Made by a program: the position numbers and the translations under genes. Of a DNA stretch of 21,005 nucleotides, positions 1-7,665 are shown one piece after another. Within the stretch, counting starts at the first letter, position 1. Each line of letters starts with the position of its first letter. This DNA comes from Acholeplasma sp. CAG:878 (GTDB taxonomy: Bacteria; Bacillota_I; Bacilli_A; RF39; UBA660), in NCBI GenBank assembly GCA_000432255.1, contig HF989924.1:1-21005 (forward strand). Direction: 5' to 3'. Below the pieces are notes generated by a model. The model worked only from the letters and a program-made list of their open reading frames with translations, was not told where the DNA came from and ran no database searches.

Positions 1-905
1 GGTTGTTGTACTCCACCTTGTTGTGGCATTGGTCTTGGTTCAGTAGGAATATTATGTTGCGTTGTTTGAACAGGTTCAACAACATTTTCAACTTTATTTA
101 AAGCAGTTTCATCTTTTTTTTCTGTTTCTTCTTGTTTTATTTCATCAATATGAACTTTTTTATTTTTACCTTTAACAATACTAATAATCACAACTACTAA
201 AATGATAACTATTAATGCACTTCCACCAATTATATAATATAACATATTGTCAATTTCAGTTGGTGTTGCTTTTGTTGGTTCTGTTGCAAAATCAAATGAA
301 AATTTAATAGTATTCATCTTTTGATTTTCATCATATTTAACTAAATAAGTTAATGTTTTTCCATCTTCAGATACGCTTGTCGCATTATGAGATAATGGTT
401 TATTTGGTAATGTAATAGTATAAGTTATATTGATTAAATTATTTAAAAGTTCAGAATCTACACCATCCATTTCTTCTGCTTTTTTATCATCTTCTGCCAT
501 AATCCAATTTGCACTATAAACTCCATCTTTTAATGAAAACATATTACTATCATTTCCATCATCTAACCATTTTTCAACCACGAAAGGAGTTTCAGTACCA
601 TTCTTTGCAGTTACTTCATCAATGCTAGTAAATTTTTTACTAATTTTGTAACCTTTTACTCCTTCATTATCGTATTCTTCAACTGTATAACCTTTTGTTT
701 TTAATGCTTCAATATCAGTTTCATCACTTACTGTAGCATTCTCATCACCTTCATCACCAGTCATAGATGATAAATCAATTTCTTCTTTCATAGAAAATTC
801 CATACTTTTGTCTTTGTTAACAACAACATTAGTATCTAATGATACACATCCTGTTAGTCCAATTAACAATACACTAACAACTAACAATCTTAAATATTTT
901 TTCAT
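1..905 (-). CDS. LppM-like membrane lipoprotein (3' end outside window)
   Basis: The gene reads from an ATG at 905 and runs off the left edge, leaving about 301 codons. The ribosome site GGAGGG lies just upstream (911-916). The N-terminus MKKYLRLLVVSVLLIGLTGC is a lipoprotein signal with lipobox LTGC, so the protein is probably anchored by Cys20. An extracytoplasmic domain follows, then a membrane segment at about residues 221-246 (starting MLYYIIGG), a lysine-rich stop-transfer stretch and a Glu/Lys then Pro/Gln-rich cytoplasmic tail. A lipobox, a beta-rich ectodomain and one C-terminal helix are typical of LppM (DUF3153-like) proteins of Bacillota and Actinobacteria, whose role is poorly defined. 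It has its own promoter right behind pdp. The family assignment comes from architecture and recalled sequence feel, not a search. Confidence 0.7.
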   Translation of the reverse strand, partial: MKKYLRLLVVSVLLIGLTGCVSLDTNVVVNKDKSMEFSMKEEIDLSSMTGDEGDENATVSDETDIEALKTKGYTVEEYDNEGVKGYKISKKFTSIDEVTAKNGTETPFVVEKWLDDGNDSNMFSLKDGVYSANWIMAEDDKKAEEMDGVDSELLNNLINITYTITLPNKPLSHNATSVSEDGKTLTYLVKYDENQKMNTIKFSFDFATEPTKATPTEIDNMLYYIIGGSALIVIILVVVIISIVKGKNKKVHIDEIKQEETEKKDETALNKVENVVEPVQTTQHNIPTEPRPMPQQGGVQQ

Positions 906-930
906 ATTTTCCCTCCACTACTATATTAGT

Positions 931-959
931 ATTATAGCATTAATAAATAAACTATGCAA
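931..959 (-). promoter_or_regulatory. SigA-type promoter for the LppM-like gene
   Basis: On the minus strand there is a -35 TTGCAT (954-959), a 17-nt spacer and a -10 TATAAT (931-936), preceded by TG as in an extended -10. The -35 directly abuts the pdp stop codon, and no terminator separates the two genes. Confidence 0.75.
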
Positions 960-2231
960 TTACTTTATTACCTTTAAAATTAATTTTTCACGTTTTACTT
1001 TTTTATTGCTATAAGTTAGACTAGATAAATAATACTTTATTAATTCTTCTACATTTTCTTTGTTTGTATAGAAAACAGCTACCGTCGAACCTTTTTTAAC
1101 ATAATCACCTGTTTTAGCTTTTAATACAATTCCAGCAAAATAGTCAATGATGTCATCTTTATTACTTCTTCCACAACCTAACATACAACTTACTTTTCCA
1201 ATTACTTCAGTATCCATTGATGAAATATAACCATTATTTTCACTCTTTACTTCATAGAATTTGACTTTTCCTTGACTATTTAAATCTCCACCTTGATAAT
1301 TAACCCATTCAACAAATTTATTATAAGCCATACCATTTTCTAAAACTTCTACAACTTGTTTCCTTGCTTCATTATAATCAATATTGTTTATTAACATATT
1401 CATGTGTGTGGCTAAACAAATAGATATTTCTTTTAAATCTTCTGGTCCTTTATTTTTTAATACTTCAATTGCTTCCATTACTTCTAGAGCATTTCCAATT
1501 TTATTTCCTAATGGTTCATTCATATTAGTTAATATACAAGTTGCGTTAATACCATTCGTTTTAGCAATCATAACCATTTTTTCCCCTAATTTAGTTGCCT
1601 CTTTTACATCTTTCATAAAAGCACCCGTTCCAACTTTAACATCTAAAACAAGATTTTTAGAAGAACCTGCTATTTTTTTACTCATAATACTTGATGCGAT
1701 TAAAGGAATACTATCAACTGTAGCAGTTACATCTCTTAGGGCATATATTTTTTTATCTGCTAAAGCTAGATTAGCAGTTTGACTTACAACAGCTAAGCCT
1801 ATATCTTTAACTTGTTTAATAAACTCTTGATTTGATAGTGTTACATTCATACCGATTGATTCTAATTTATCAATTGTTCCCCCGGTATATCCTAAACCTC
1901 TTCCACTCATCTTAGCAACACTTCCACCTAGACAAGCAATAATTGGTGAGATTATCAATGTTGTTTTATCACCAACCCCACCACTACTATGTTTGTCAAT
2001 TGTGTTATTAAGATTACTTAAATCCATTCTATCACCAGAATTAGTCATAGCAATAGTTAAATTAGAAATTTCTTCATCATTCATGCCATTAATAGCAATT
2101 GCCATAAGTAATGCAGATGCTTGATAATCTTTTATATTATCATTAGTATAGTTAAATACAAAATAATCTATTTCTTCTTTTGTTAAACTTAAATTATGTC
2201 TTTTTTTGTCTATTATGTCATATATATTCAT
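960..2231 (-). CDS. pdp: pyrimidine-nucleoside phosphorylase
   Basis: Cleaves uridine, thymidine and deoxyuridine with phosphate to the free base and (deoxy)ribose-1-phosphate. The 423-residue product fits the family's usual length (about 430). The start chosen is MNIYDIIDKK at 2231, with GGAGAGA at 2236-2242; a start 6 codons further upstream lies inside cdd and has no good ribosome site. Visible family motifs are the glycine-rich phosphate and active-site stretch DKHSSGGVGDKTTL, then KMSGRGLGYTGGTIDKLE, and later the pair KIAGSSKNLVLDVKVGTGAFM. The C-terminal alpha/beta domain includes GCGRSNKDD and a lipoyl-like hammerhead fold (AKTGDYVKKGSTV). It is the last gene of deoD-cdd-pdp and follows the cdd stop by one base. 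Pdp and thymidine phosphorylase DeoA are close relatives; Pdp is preferred for a Bacillota host. Confidence 0.95.
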   Translation of the reverse strand: MNIYDIIDKKRHNLSLTKEEIDYFVFNYTNDNIKDYQASALLMAIAINGMNDEEISNLTIAMTNSGDRMDLSNLNNTIDKHSSGGVGDKTTLIISPIIACLGGSVAKMSGRGLGYTGGTIDKLESIGMNVTLSNQEFIKQVKDIGLAVVSQTANLALADKKIYALRDVTATVDSIPLIASSIMSKKIAGSSKNLVLDVKVGTGAFMKDVKEATKLGEKMVMIAKTNGINATCILTNMNEPLGNKIGNALEVMEAIEVLKNKGPEDLKEISICLATHMNMLINNIDYNEARKQVVEVLENGMAYNKFVEWVNYQGGDLNSQGKVKFYEVKSENNGYISSMDTEVIGKVSCMLGCGRSNKDDIIDYFAGIVLKAKTGDYVKKGSTVAVFYTNKENVEELIKYYLSSLTYSNKKVKREKLILKVIK

Positions 2232-2232
2232 A

Positions 2233-2607
2233 TTATCTCTCCAATTCAAACGAATAAGGTAGGATTTCTTTTAGAGTGTATTCGATTTTATTTTCATTTT
2301 CTAACATATATATTTTAAAATCATCACTACAAAATTCTCTCATTACTTGCCTACACACTCCACATGGATAACAAGGCTCATTATCTCCCACTACAGCGAT
2401 TGCTTCAAATTCTTGTTCACCTTCACTAATCGCTTTATAAAAAGCTACTCTCTCCGCACAACAAGAGGGACTATAAGCTCCGTTTTCAATATTACATCCC
2501 ATATAGATTTTACCGCTTTTAGTAAGTAGAGCAGCTCCGACTCTAAAATTAGAATAAGGACTATATGAACTTAGCATTGCTTCTTTTGCTTTTTCAATCA
2601 ATTTCAT
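2233..2607 (-). CDS. cdd: cytidine deaminase
   Basis: Hydrolytic deamination of cytidine and deoxycytidine to uridine and deoxyuridine, feeding the phosphorylase encoded next. The 124-residue length matches the small homotetrameric Zn-dependent class. The zinc and catalytic motif is CAE in SPSCCAERVAF, the Cys form seen in Bacillus-type enzymes, and the second zinc motif PCGVCRQ supplies two more cysteines. FRVGAALLTKSG and GCNIENGAYSPS are the typical substrate-binding loops. The ATG at 2607 overlaps the deoD stop by four bases (ATGA), which implies translational coupling. A ribosome site GAGGTGG lies inside the end of deoD. Confidence 0.96.
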   Translation of the reverse strand: MKLIEKAKEAMLSSYSPYSNFRVGAALLTKSGKIYMGCNIENGAYSPSCCAERVAFYKAISEGEQEFEAIAVVGDNEPCYPCGVCRQVMREFCSDDFKIYMLENENKIEYTLKEILPYSFELER

Positions 2608-3314
2608 TTAACCACCTCTAACGCTAGTGTTATCATATCAGTTAATGCTTTACTTCTTTCTTCAGCAGTTATTGCTTTTTTATTGATAATGTTATCAGAT
2701 ATTGTAAGTAAACAACTTGCTTTTCTATTAAAATATTTTGCTAAATAAAACAAAGAAAATGCTTCCATTTCAACTGCTAATATATCATCAGGCATTCTTT
2801 TTCTATATTCATCAGTTTCTAAATACGGGTCAAAACATTCCGCACAAAATGTTTTTCCATATTTTATATTTAATTTTAATTCTTTAGCTTTTTTAATAAT
2901 CAATTCATCAAGTTCACTTGAACTTTCCGCACTAAAACACTTTTTATTACTAAAATTATAAGCAAAATTTCCTTCTGTATAAGAACAACTACTTAAAACT
3001 ATATCCATTATTTCAACATCTTTGTTAAATGAACCTGCCGAACCTATCCTAATTATATTTTCAACATCAAAAAATTTATACAATTCATAAGCATATATTC
3101 CCATACTAGGCATTCCCATTCCTGATGTCATTATAGTAACTTTTGTATTTTTATAATACCCTGTATAACCTAACATACCTCTTACATCATTAATCAAAAC
3201 TGCATTTTCTAAAAAGTTATCAGCGATAAATTTAGTTCTATTAGGGTCGCCAGCCATTAAAACTGTTTTAGCAACTAAACTTTTATCTGTTTTCATATGT
3301 GGTGTTTCTATCAT
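2604..3314 (-). CDS. deoD: purine-nucleoside phosphorylase, DeoD type
   Basis: Phosphorolysis of purine (deoxy)ribonucleosides to base and (deoxy)ribose-1-phosphate. The protein has 236 residues, as usual for the hexameric DeoD class. Visible motifs are TPHMKTDKSLVAKTVLMAGD with phosphate-binding GDPNRTKFIA, TSGMGMPSMGIYAYEL, RIGSAGSF, VEMEAFSLFYLA (ribose binding) and LLTISDNI with the catalytic Asp. The start chosen is the third Met of the longest reading frame (MIETPHMK, 3314). This places GGAGGA (3321-3326) about seven bases upstream, whereas the first ATG would sit directly on that site. It heads the nucleoside operon and is translationally coupled to cdd. Confidence 0.95.
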   Translation of the reverse strand: MIETPHMKTDKSLVAKTVLMAGDPNRTKFIADNFLENAVLINDVRGMLGYTGYYKNTKVTIMTSGMGMPSMGIYAYELYKFFDVENIIRIGSAGSFNKDVEIMDIVLSSCSYTEGNFAYNFSNKKCFSAESSSELDELIIKKAKELKLNIKYGKTFCAECFDPYLETDEYRKRMPDDILAVEMEAFSLFYLAKYFNRKASCLLTISDNIINKKAITAEERSKALTDMITLALEVVK

Positions 3315-3333
3315 ACACATTCCTCCTATTTTA

Positions 3334-3342
3334 AGTATACCA
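3334..3342 (-). promoter_or_regulatory. extended -10 promoter of deoD-cdd-pdp
   Basis: On the minus strand TGG precedes TATACT (3334-3339), an extended -10, 13 bases ahead of the GGAGGA site. A TTGATA at 3361-3366 is 21 bases away, too far for a standard -35, so the extended -10 probably carries the promoter. No DeoR/CytR-like operator was recognised. Confidence 0.5.
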
Positions 3343-3397
3343 AATATTTATTAATAATTCTATCAAAATAATATCAAAGTGTAAAATAAAAGTATAG

Positions 3398-3422
3398 AAA
3401 AAGATAGTTATTTTAAACTATC
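3398..3422 (-). terminator. intrinsic terminator of the 3408-3890 gene
   Basis: Stem GATAGTT/AACTATC (3416-3422 with 3403-3409) and a 6-nt loop, followed on the minus strand by TTTTTCT. The stop codon of the gene lies inside the stem-loop. Confidence 0.8.
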
Positions 3423-3890
3423 CAAGTATTCAATTATTTTTTCATTTCCTTCGTAAGTTTTAATAATTTTTTTGTTTTTAATTTCAAACAATGTACTTTG
3501 TGACACTTTTAAATCAGTAATATCACTTACATTTAAATTCGATTTATCTGAAACAAAATTACTATTTAGTGGATTATCAATATTAACTTTGTAATATTTT
3601 GTTTTTTGTCCATCTAATTTAGTTTCATAATAAATACTATATGCATCATCAGGATCAAAAGCTAAAACATAATAATTATCGTTAGGTTGTTTTAATATAT
3701 TACCTAATAAAATTTCTTTGTATTGAATTGTTGCTGGAGTTTTCAAGACTTCTTGCTTCTTTTCTTTCGTTACAATTAAAGTTACTGCATAAAATAATAG
3801 AAAAACTACTGTAACAATTACAACCATTTTTATTAATCTTCCTACTTCATCACTATTCATTGACGCATTGTTATATTTCTTATTTGCCAT
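3408..3890 (-). CDS. membrane-anchored protein of unknown function
   Basis: 160 residues. A short lysine- and asparagine-rich cytoplasmic N-terminus is followed by one strong membrane helix at about residues 20-43 (KMVVIVTVVFLLFYAVTLIV). A predicted external domain of about 115 residues contains NDNYYVLAFDPDDAYSIYYE and ends in a conserved-looking IIKTYEGNEKIIEYLDSL. The YYVLAFDP and IIKTYEG elements vaguely recall a thioredoxin-fold strand pattern, but there is no CxxC, so I do not assign a fold. The start is supported by AGGTGAT seven bases upstream. It is transcribed alone, between its own promoter (3906-3933) and an intrinsic terminator that overlaps its stop. Confidence 0.8.
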   Translation of the reverse strand: MANKKYNNASMNSDEVGRLIKMVVIVTVVFLLFYAVTLIVTKEKKQEVLKTPATIQYKEILLGNILKQPNDNYYVLAFDPDDAYSIYYETKLDGQKTKYYKVNIDNPLNSNFVSDKSNLNVSDITDLKVSQSTLFEIKNKKIIKTYEGNEKIIEYLDSLK

Positions 3891-3905
3891 TATATCACCT
3901 ATTTA

Positions 3906-3933
3906 AGTATAACATATTTTAATAAAAAGTAAA
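3906..3933 (-). promoter_or_regulatory. promoter of the 3408-3890 gene
   Basis: On the minus strand: -35 TTTACT (3928-3933), a 16-nt spacer and -10 TATACT (3906-3911), 15 bases before the start codon. Nothing else was recognised in the very AT-rich stretch 3934-4036. Confidence 0.6.
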
Positions 3934-4036
3934 TGATTTTCATATTTTTTTCATCAAAAACATAACTTTTTCTTTTAAAATTTACATGAAAATATATAAT
4001 ATTATTATTTAATTTAAAAATAATAAGGATTCTTAT

Positions 4037-4064
4037 AAAAAAACTATTGAATTAATCAATAGTT
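4037..4064 (-). terminator. intrinsic terminator of the LolA-like lipoprotein gene
   Basis: Nine-base stem AACTATTGA/TCAATAGTT (4042-4050 with 4056-4064), 5-nt loop, then a run of seven U on the minus strand (4037-4043). The TAA stop at 4063-4065 forms part of the stem. Confidence 0.9.
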
Positions 4065-5052
4065 ATTTACCGACTGGTAATGTTCCAATCGAGTTAGCAA
4101 CTTGTAATAAATCATTAGTATTTAAAACATCAGACACAACATAGAATTCAACTCCATTATTTACCCAAGTTACTGAACTATCTGATAGAGCACCCACTGT
4201 TCCTGTTACAATATATGGTTCTCCATACATAGGAATAGTAAGTAATTCTTCTGTTGGTTTAATAGTTTCTTGAATAACCATAAATGGACTATCACCATTG
4301 AATGTTAATATTACTCTCTCTCCATCTTCTACCATTACTTTTTCTTGACCTGATAAATATGTATTAGCTGGCACATACATTGGATAAATAATTGAATCTA
4401 GACTTTTTGAGGTTGTGTTAGTATCTACATTACTCATATTACCTTTTAATGTAAAATAAGAATCATCAAATGTAGCTTTATAATCTATACTATTATAAGT
4501 CATTTTCATTTGCATAACATCTTCATTATTTAAAACTATAACTTCTTTGATATTTAAATCTTTATCCAAATAAACTTTTTGTTTAACTAAATTAGGGTTA
4601 TTAGCATAATTTACTGTTGATGTAAATATATAACCATCATTATTTTCTTCAAAACCTAAATTTTCATCATTTTTTAAATCTTGAATAACTGTTTGCAATA
4701 AATAACTTTGAGAATTATTATATGGCCATTCACTTTGAAATTTAAAACTTTTGTTCAAACTTGGTGTTAGAACATAAACTCCTTCTTCATTTTTTAAAAT
4801 TATTTGTTCATGATTATTAACTTTGTTTTTTAAACTAACACGAAAATTATTTTTGCTTTTATATGCTGCTTCAACATCGTATTGATAACTGTCTTCATTG
4901 TTTACTATTTCTAACTTACCATCTAAATAATAAGCTTCAACATCAATTTTTTTACTTAAATTTTTTAAAATATCTTTTTCTCCTTTAGAACCACAACCAG
5001 ATAACATAATTACCATAAAAACAAATAAAATACTTGCGAAAATCTTTTTCAA
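4063..5052 (-). CDS. LolA/YdcC-like lipoprotein
   Basis: 329 residues with a TTG start at 5052 (AAGGAG about eight bases upstream). MKKIFASILFVFMVIMLSGC ends in lipobox LSGC, so mature Cys20 should be lipidated and the protein faces outward on the single membrane. The rest is beta-rich, with repeating strand patterns such as YQYDVEAAYKSKNNFRVSLK, EQIILKNEEGVYVLTPSLNK and KQKVYLDKDLNIKEVIVLNN. This layout matches the LolA-like fold of Bacillota lipoproteins related to YdcC and clostridial GerS (COG2834). The C-terminal part (YVPANTYLSGQEKVMVEDG onward, ending VEFYVVSD) resembles a DUF4367-type module. Those relatives act in sporulation or germination; whether this host sporulates is not shown. 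It is a monocistron ending in a strong terminator. Confidence 0.8.
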   Translation of the reverse strand: MKKIFASILFVFMVIMLSGCGSKGEKDILKNLSKKIDVEAYYLDGKLEIVNNEDSYQYDVEAAYKSKNNFRVSLKNKVNNHEQIILKNEEGVYVLTPSLNKSFKFQSEWPYNNSQSYLLQTVIQDLKNDENLGFEENNDGYIFTSTVNYANNPNLVKQKVYLDKDLNIKEVIVLNNEDVMQMKMTYNSIDYKATFDDSYFTLKGNMSNVDTNTTSKSLDSIIYPMYVPANTYLSGQEKVMVEDGERVILTFNGDSPFMVIQETIKPTEELLTIPMYGEPYIVTGTVGALSDSSVTWVNNGVEFYVVSDVLNTNDLLQVANSIGTLPVGK

Positions 5053-5077
5053 TTTCTCACTCCTTCATATTCAATAA

Positions 5078-5083
5078 ATTATA
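5078..5083 (-). promoter_or_regulatory. -10 element of the LolA-like gene
   Basis: Perfect TATAAT on the minus strand, 25 bases before the TTG start. No convincing -35 stands 16-18 bases upstream; a TTCATT lies 19 bases away. Confidence 0.45.
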
Positions 5084-5162
5084 TGGATATAAAAATTAAA
5101 AAATGAATATTTTTTTAATTTTTGGTAAAAATAACTACTGAACACACAGAAAGGATGATAAA

Positions 5163-5357
5163 ATGGAAACATTACAAAAAATATGTTTAGTAATAACTAT
5201 TATTGGAGCTGTTAACTGGGGATTAATCGGATTATTTGATTTTAACTTAGTTACTTTTATTTTTGGTGCTGATAGTATTATTCCTCGTATTATTTATTCT
5301 TTAGTTGGAATAACTGGTTTGATAAACATTGGTTTACTATTTGAACATTTTGATTAA
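5163..5357 (+). CDS. DUF378 family small membrane protein (YuzA-like)
   Basis: 64 residues with two hydrophobic helices (about residues 5-25 and 39-60). The family signature is clear: GAVNWGLIGLFDFNLVTFIFG, then RIIYSLVGITGLINIGLL. DUF378 proteins are widespread in Bacillota and have no established function. The start is supported by AAAGGATG about eight bases upstream. It stands alone, divergent from the LolA-like gene and convergent with cdaR, with a strong terminator five bases after its stop. A clear plus-strand promoter was not found in 5085-5160. Confidence 0.9.
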   Translation: METLQKICLVITIIGAVNWGLIGLFDFNLVTFIFGADSIIPRIIYSLVGITGLINIGLLFEHFD

Positions 5358-5361
5358 AAAG

Positions 5362-5396
5362 AAAAATTGTAACTTATAGTTTGTTACAATTTTTTT
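5362..5396 (+). terminator. bidirectional intrinsic terminator after the DUF378 gene
   Basis: Twelve-base stem AAAAATTGTAAC/GTTACAATTTTT (5362-5373 with 5383-5394), 9-nt loop, and a T run on either strand, so it can work in both directions. Confidence 0.9.
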
Positions 5397-5423
5397 ATGT
5401 GTTGTTTTTAATATAAAAATTTT

Positions 5424-5454
5424 AAAAACCCCATATTTTAAATACAGGGTTTAA
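5424..5454 (-). terminator. intrinsic terminator of cdaA-cdaR
   Basis: On the minus strand AAACCC pairs with GGGTTT (5447-5452 with 5426-5431), extended inside by TATTT/AAATA, and is followed by a U-rich tail. It lies just after the cdaR stop. Confidence 0.8.
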
Positions 5455-5458
5455 AAAT

Positions 5459-6808
5459 TTATTTTTTATATATTCTAACTTTCATTTTTAAAACTGATGG
5501 AGTATATTCTACTCTATTATCATTTCCTGTTACATAAATATCAACATCGTGTACTCCTTCACCTAGTCCTTTTAAATCAACGTAGGCGTTAATATCAGTT
5601 TCATCAATTCCTTCAATTACCGAAGTAACACCTTTAACTTTAACAGTTATTGTATCAATATCAATTGGCGTAACTCCGTAACCACTACCTAAATTTTCAG
5701 CGGAAATACCGACATTATTTATTTCTGAATTGCTAATATCATTACTTAGTTCAACTCTTACAGTAACACTATTAACACTCATCGATTTAATATCAACTGG
5801 CTTAGTTAATTCAACTTTAAATTCACTTGATTCAGATAAACCTTCGACATTAATTCGTACTGGAATATAATCAACTGCTGATAAAGCTTCACTGCTACCG
5901 TAAATAGTAACCATCATATTACTATTGTCATTAATCGTTAAATTACTTATACCCATATTATAAACAACTTTTCCATCTGGAATTACTTGAATTGGAACTT
6001 GTTTACTTGGTGAGGTTATAGTTAAATCAACATCTACTTTAGCTGGACTAATTTCAACATCCACAACATTACCTTTTTCATCATAAGCTTTCAATGTCGA
6101 AGAAACAGTAATAGCTTGTCCTAGTGTAAATTTAGGTAAATTATTAATATCAACCAACGCTTTAACTGTCGCAACTTGATTAACTTTGTAATTAGCACCT
6201 TTAATAACAGCAGTATCACTACTTAATTTCAAATCACCAACAACATAAGTTTCATTTAAAACATCTTGATTTAACAAGTCAACAGTTAACGTTTTAGTAG
6301 CTGATATTTTTTCTCTTATTATAACCGTTGCAACACTTGGATTAACATTGTATTTAATCGAATTTGAAACTTGATTATATTTTATATCAACTTTATGAGT
6401 ACCAGCTTTTAATCCCCACAAATCAATTGTAACTTCTTGAGTTGGCGATTGTTTAGCTAAGTATAAATTAGCTTTACTACCAATCATAGTCAAATCAACG
6501 CTATCAGGTATTCCTTCGACTACATAGTTATCTTCATCATATAAAACTTTTACATTAAGTCCTTCAATTAATTCAGCTGAACTATCTTTAAAACTTTCAA
6601 TTTTTTGATCAACCGTAACAAATATAATTACAGCAATAATCAAAGATATAAATAAAAGAGTATTACTTTTAGATAACATATTCTCAAATTTTTTGCTTGG
6701 ATTTTTGATTTTTTCATAAATGAATAAAACAAATTTTGAAATTGGCATTACAACATATTTACTAAAAAAATCAGAAATTAAAGTTAAAATGTTTTTATTT
6801 TTCTTCAT
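5459..6808 (-). CDS. cdaR: YbbR-domain regulator of diadenylate cyclase
   Basis: CdaR is the membrane partner of CdaA and modulates c-di-AMP synthesis. The chosen start (MKKNKNILTLISD, 6808) has GAAGGTG upstream and overlaps cdaA by 14 bases; a start at 6835 has no good ribosome site. The 449 residues hold a basic cytoplasmic N-terminus, one membrane helix (about residues 48-67, LLFISLIIAVIIFVTV) and a long extracellular part made of tandem YbbR repeats. The repeats are recognisable by the recurring strand pairs VKVLYDEDNYVVEGIPDSVD, IQVIPDGKVVYNMGISNLTI, VGISAENLGSGYGVTPIDID and ADVDLKGLGEG-like VDLKGLGEGVHDVDIYV. Typical CdaR has three to four repeats and this one appears to have four. It is co-transcribed behind cdaA, as in most Bacillota; glmM, often third in the operon, is not here. 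Confidence 0.93.
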   Translation of the reverse strand: MKKNKNILTLISDFFSKYVVMPISKFVLFIYEKIKNPSKKFENMLSKSNTLLFISLIIAVIIFVTVDQKIESFKDSSAELIEGLNVKVLYDEDNYVVEGIPDSVDLTMIGSKANLYLAKQSPTQEVTIDLWGLKAGTHKVDIKYNQVSNSIKYNVNPSVATVIIREKISATKTLTVDLLNQDVLNETYVVGDLKLSSDTAVIKGANYKVNQVATVKALVDINNLPKFTLGQAITVSSTLKAYDEKGNVVDVEISPAKVDVDLTITSPSKQVPIQVIPDGKVVYNMGISNLTINDNSNMMVTIYGSSEALSAVDYIPVRINVEGLSESSEFKVELTKPVDIKSMSVNSVTVRVELSNDISNSEINNVGISAENLGSGYGVTPIDIDTITVKVKGVTSVIEGIDETDINAYVDLKGLGEGVHDVDIYVTGNDNRVEYTPSVLKMKVRIYKK

Positions 6809-7610
6809 CGAGAGTTTCACCTTCTTCCAAAACATATGGAGCTCTTTTTGGTCTTAACTCCTCTAAAATACGAAGTTTTAATTCATCTAAAGTTAAGTTA
6901 TAGTAAAGTTCACCATCAACAGCTATTGATAACCTTCCAGTTTCTTCGGAAACAATAATTGATAGACAATCAGTAATTTCTGATATACCTAAAGCAGCTC
7001 TATGTCTAGTACCTAGTCTTTTGCTTATTTTTAGACTATCACTGGTTGGAAAAACAGCCCCCGCACTAGTAATTTTATCTCCTTGAATAATTACCCCACC
7101 ATCGTGTAGGGGGTTATTAGGGAAAAATATTGAAATAAGCAAATCAGATGATATATCAGCATAAAGTTTTTTAGATTTTTGGATATAATCATTTAAACTA
7201 TTATCTCTTTCAATAACTATTAATGCTCCAATTAAATTTTTTCTTAAATAGTCACAAGCATTAACTATTTCATAAACAACTTTTTCTCTTTCATCTACGG
7301 TAAGTGTTTTATGTCGTCCTAATAATTGACTTCGACCTAATTGTTCTAAAACATTTCTAATTTCTGGTTGGAATATAACTATTAAAGCAAGTGGTCCCCA
7401 TTCAATTACGTAGTCTAACATATATCCAATTGTAGCTAGTCCTAGTTTATCACTTACAAAGTTTAGAATCAAAATGATTATTATTCCTTTAAATAAAAGA
7501 ACCATTTTAACATTTTTTCGTAAACTCTTTAATATATAATACAAAACCAACCAAACGATTAAAACATCGGCAAGTTTTTGAATAAATTCAATTATATTTG
7601 AAAATGTCAT
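6795..7610 (-). CDS. cdaA: diadenylate cyclase (c-di-AMP synthase) CdaA
   Basis: Condenses two ATP into c-di-AMP, the second messenger for K+/osmolyte and cell-wall homeostasis. The 271 residues begin with three membrane helices (about residues 10-30, 36-52 and 58-80, the last ending GPLALIVIFQPEIRNVLEQLGR, a hallmark of CdaA). The DAC domain follows (about 105-250), with NPLHDGGVII (residues 166-175) and GTRHRAALGISE (200-211, catalytic RHR). The first motif is usually DGA; here the third residue is Gly. IIVSEETGRLSIA closes the domain. A perfect AGGAGG (7617-7622) lies six bases before the ATG. A strong promoter lies just upstream, and the gene overlaps the start of cdaR. Confidence 0.96.
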   Translation of the reverse strand: MTFSNIIEFIQKLADVLIVWLVLYYILKSLRKNVKMVLLFKGIIIILILNFVSDKLGLATIGYMLDYVIEWGPLALIVIFQPEIRNVLEQLGRSQLLGRHKTLTVDEREKVVYEIVNACDYLRKNLIGALIVIERDNSLNDYIQKSKKLYADISSDLLISIFFPNNPLHDGGVIIQGDKITSAGAVFPTSDSLKISKRLGTRHRAALGISEITDCLSIIVSEETGRLSIAVDGELYYNLTLDELKLRILEELRPKRAPYVLEEGETLDEEK

Positions 7611-7636
7611 TATTAACCTCCTTAAAACCTGAATAG

Positions 7637-7665
7637 ATTATATCATAATTACATAATTTTTACAA
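7637..7665 (-). promoter_or_regulatory. SigA-type promoter of cdaA-cdaR
   Basis: On the minus strand: -35 TTGTAA (7660-7665), 17-nt spacer, perfect -10 TATAAT (7637-7642). The -35 includes the stop codon of the upstream PHP gene and no terminator intervenes, so readthrough from the upstream operon is possible. Confidence 0.8.

Noticed and set aside
808..1014. A 68-codon plus-strand frame across the LppM-like gene start
   Set aside because: It overlaps the signal peptide coding region and promoter of the minus-strand gene and has low-complexity composition.
1384..1782. A 132-codon plus-strand open frame opposite pdp
   Set aside because: It is the antisense shadow of a well-supported gene; no ribosome site and no family resemblance. 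The same holds for plus frames at 2347, 8228 and 9349 and minus frames at 13254, 19137 and 20015.
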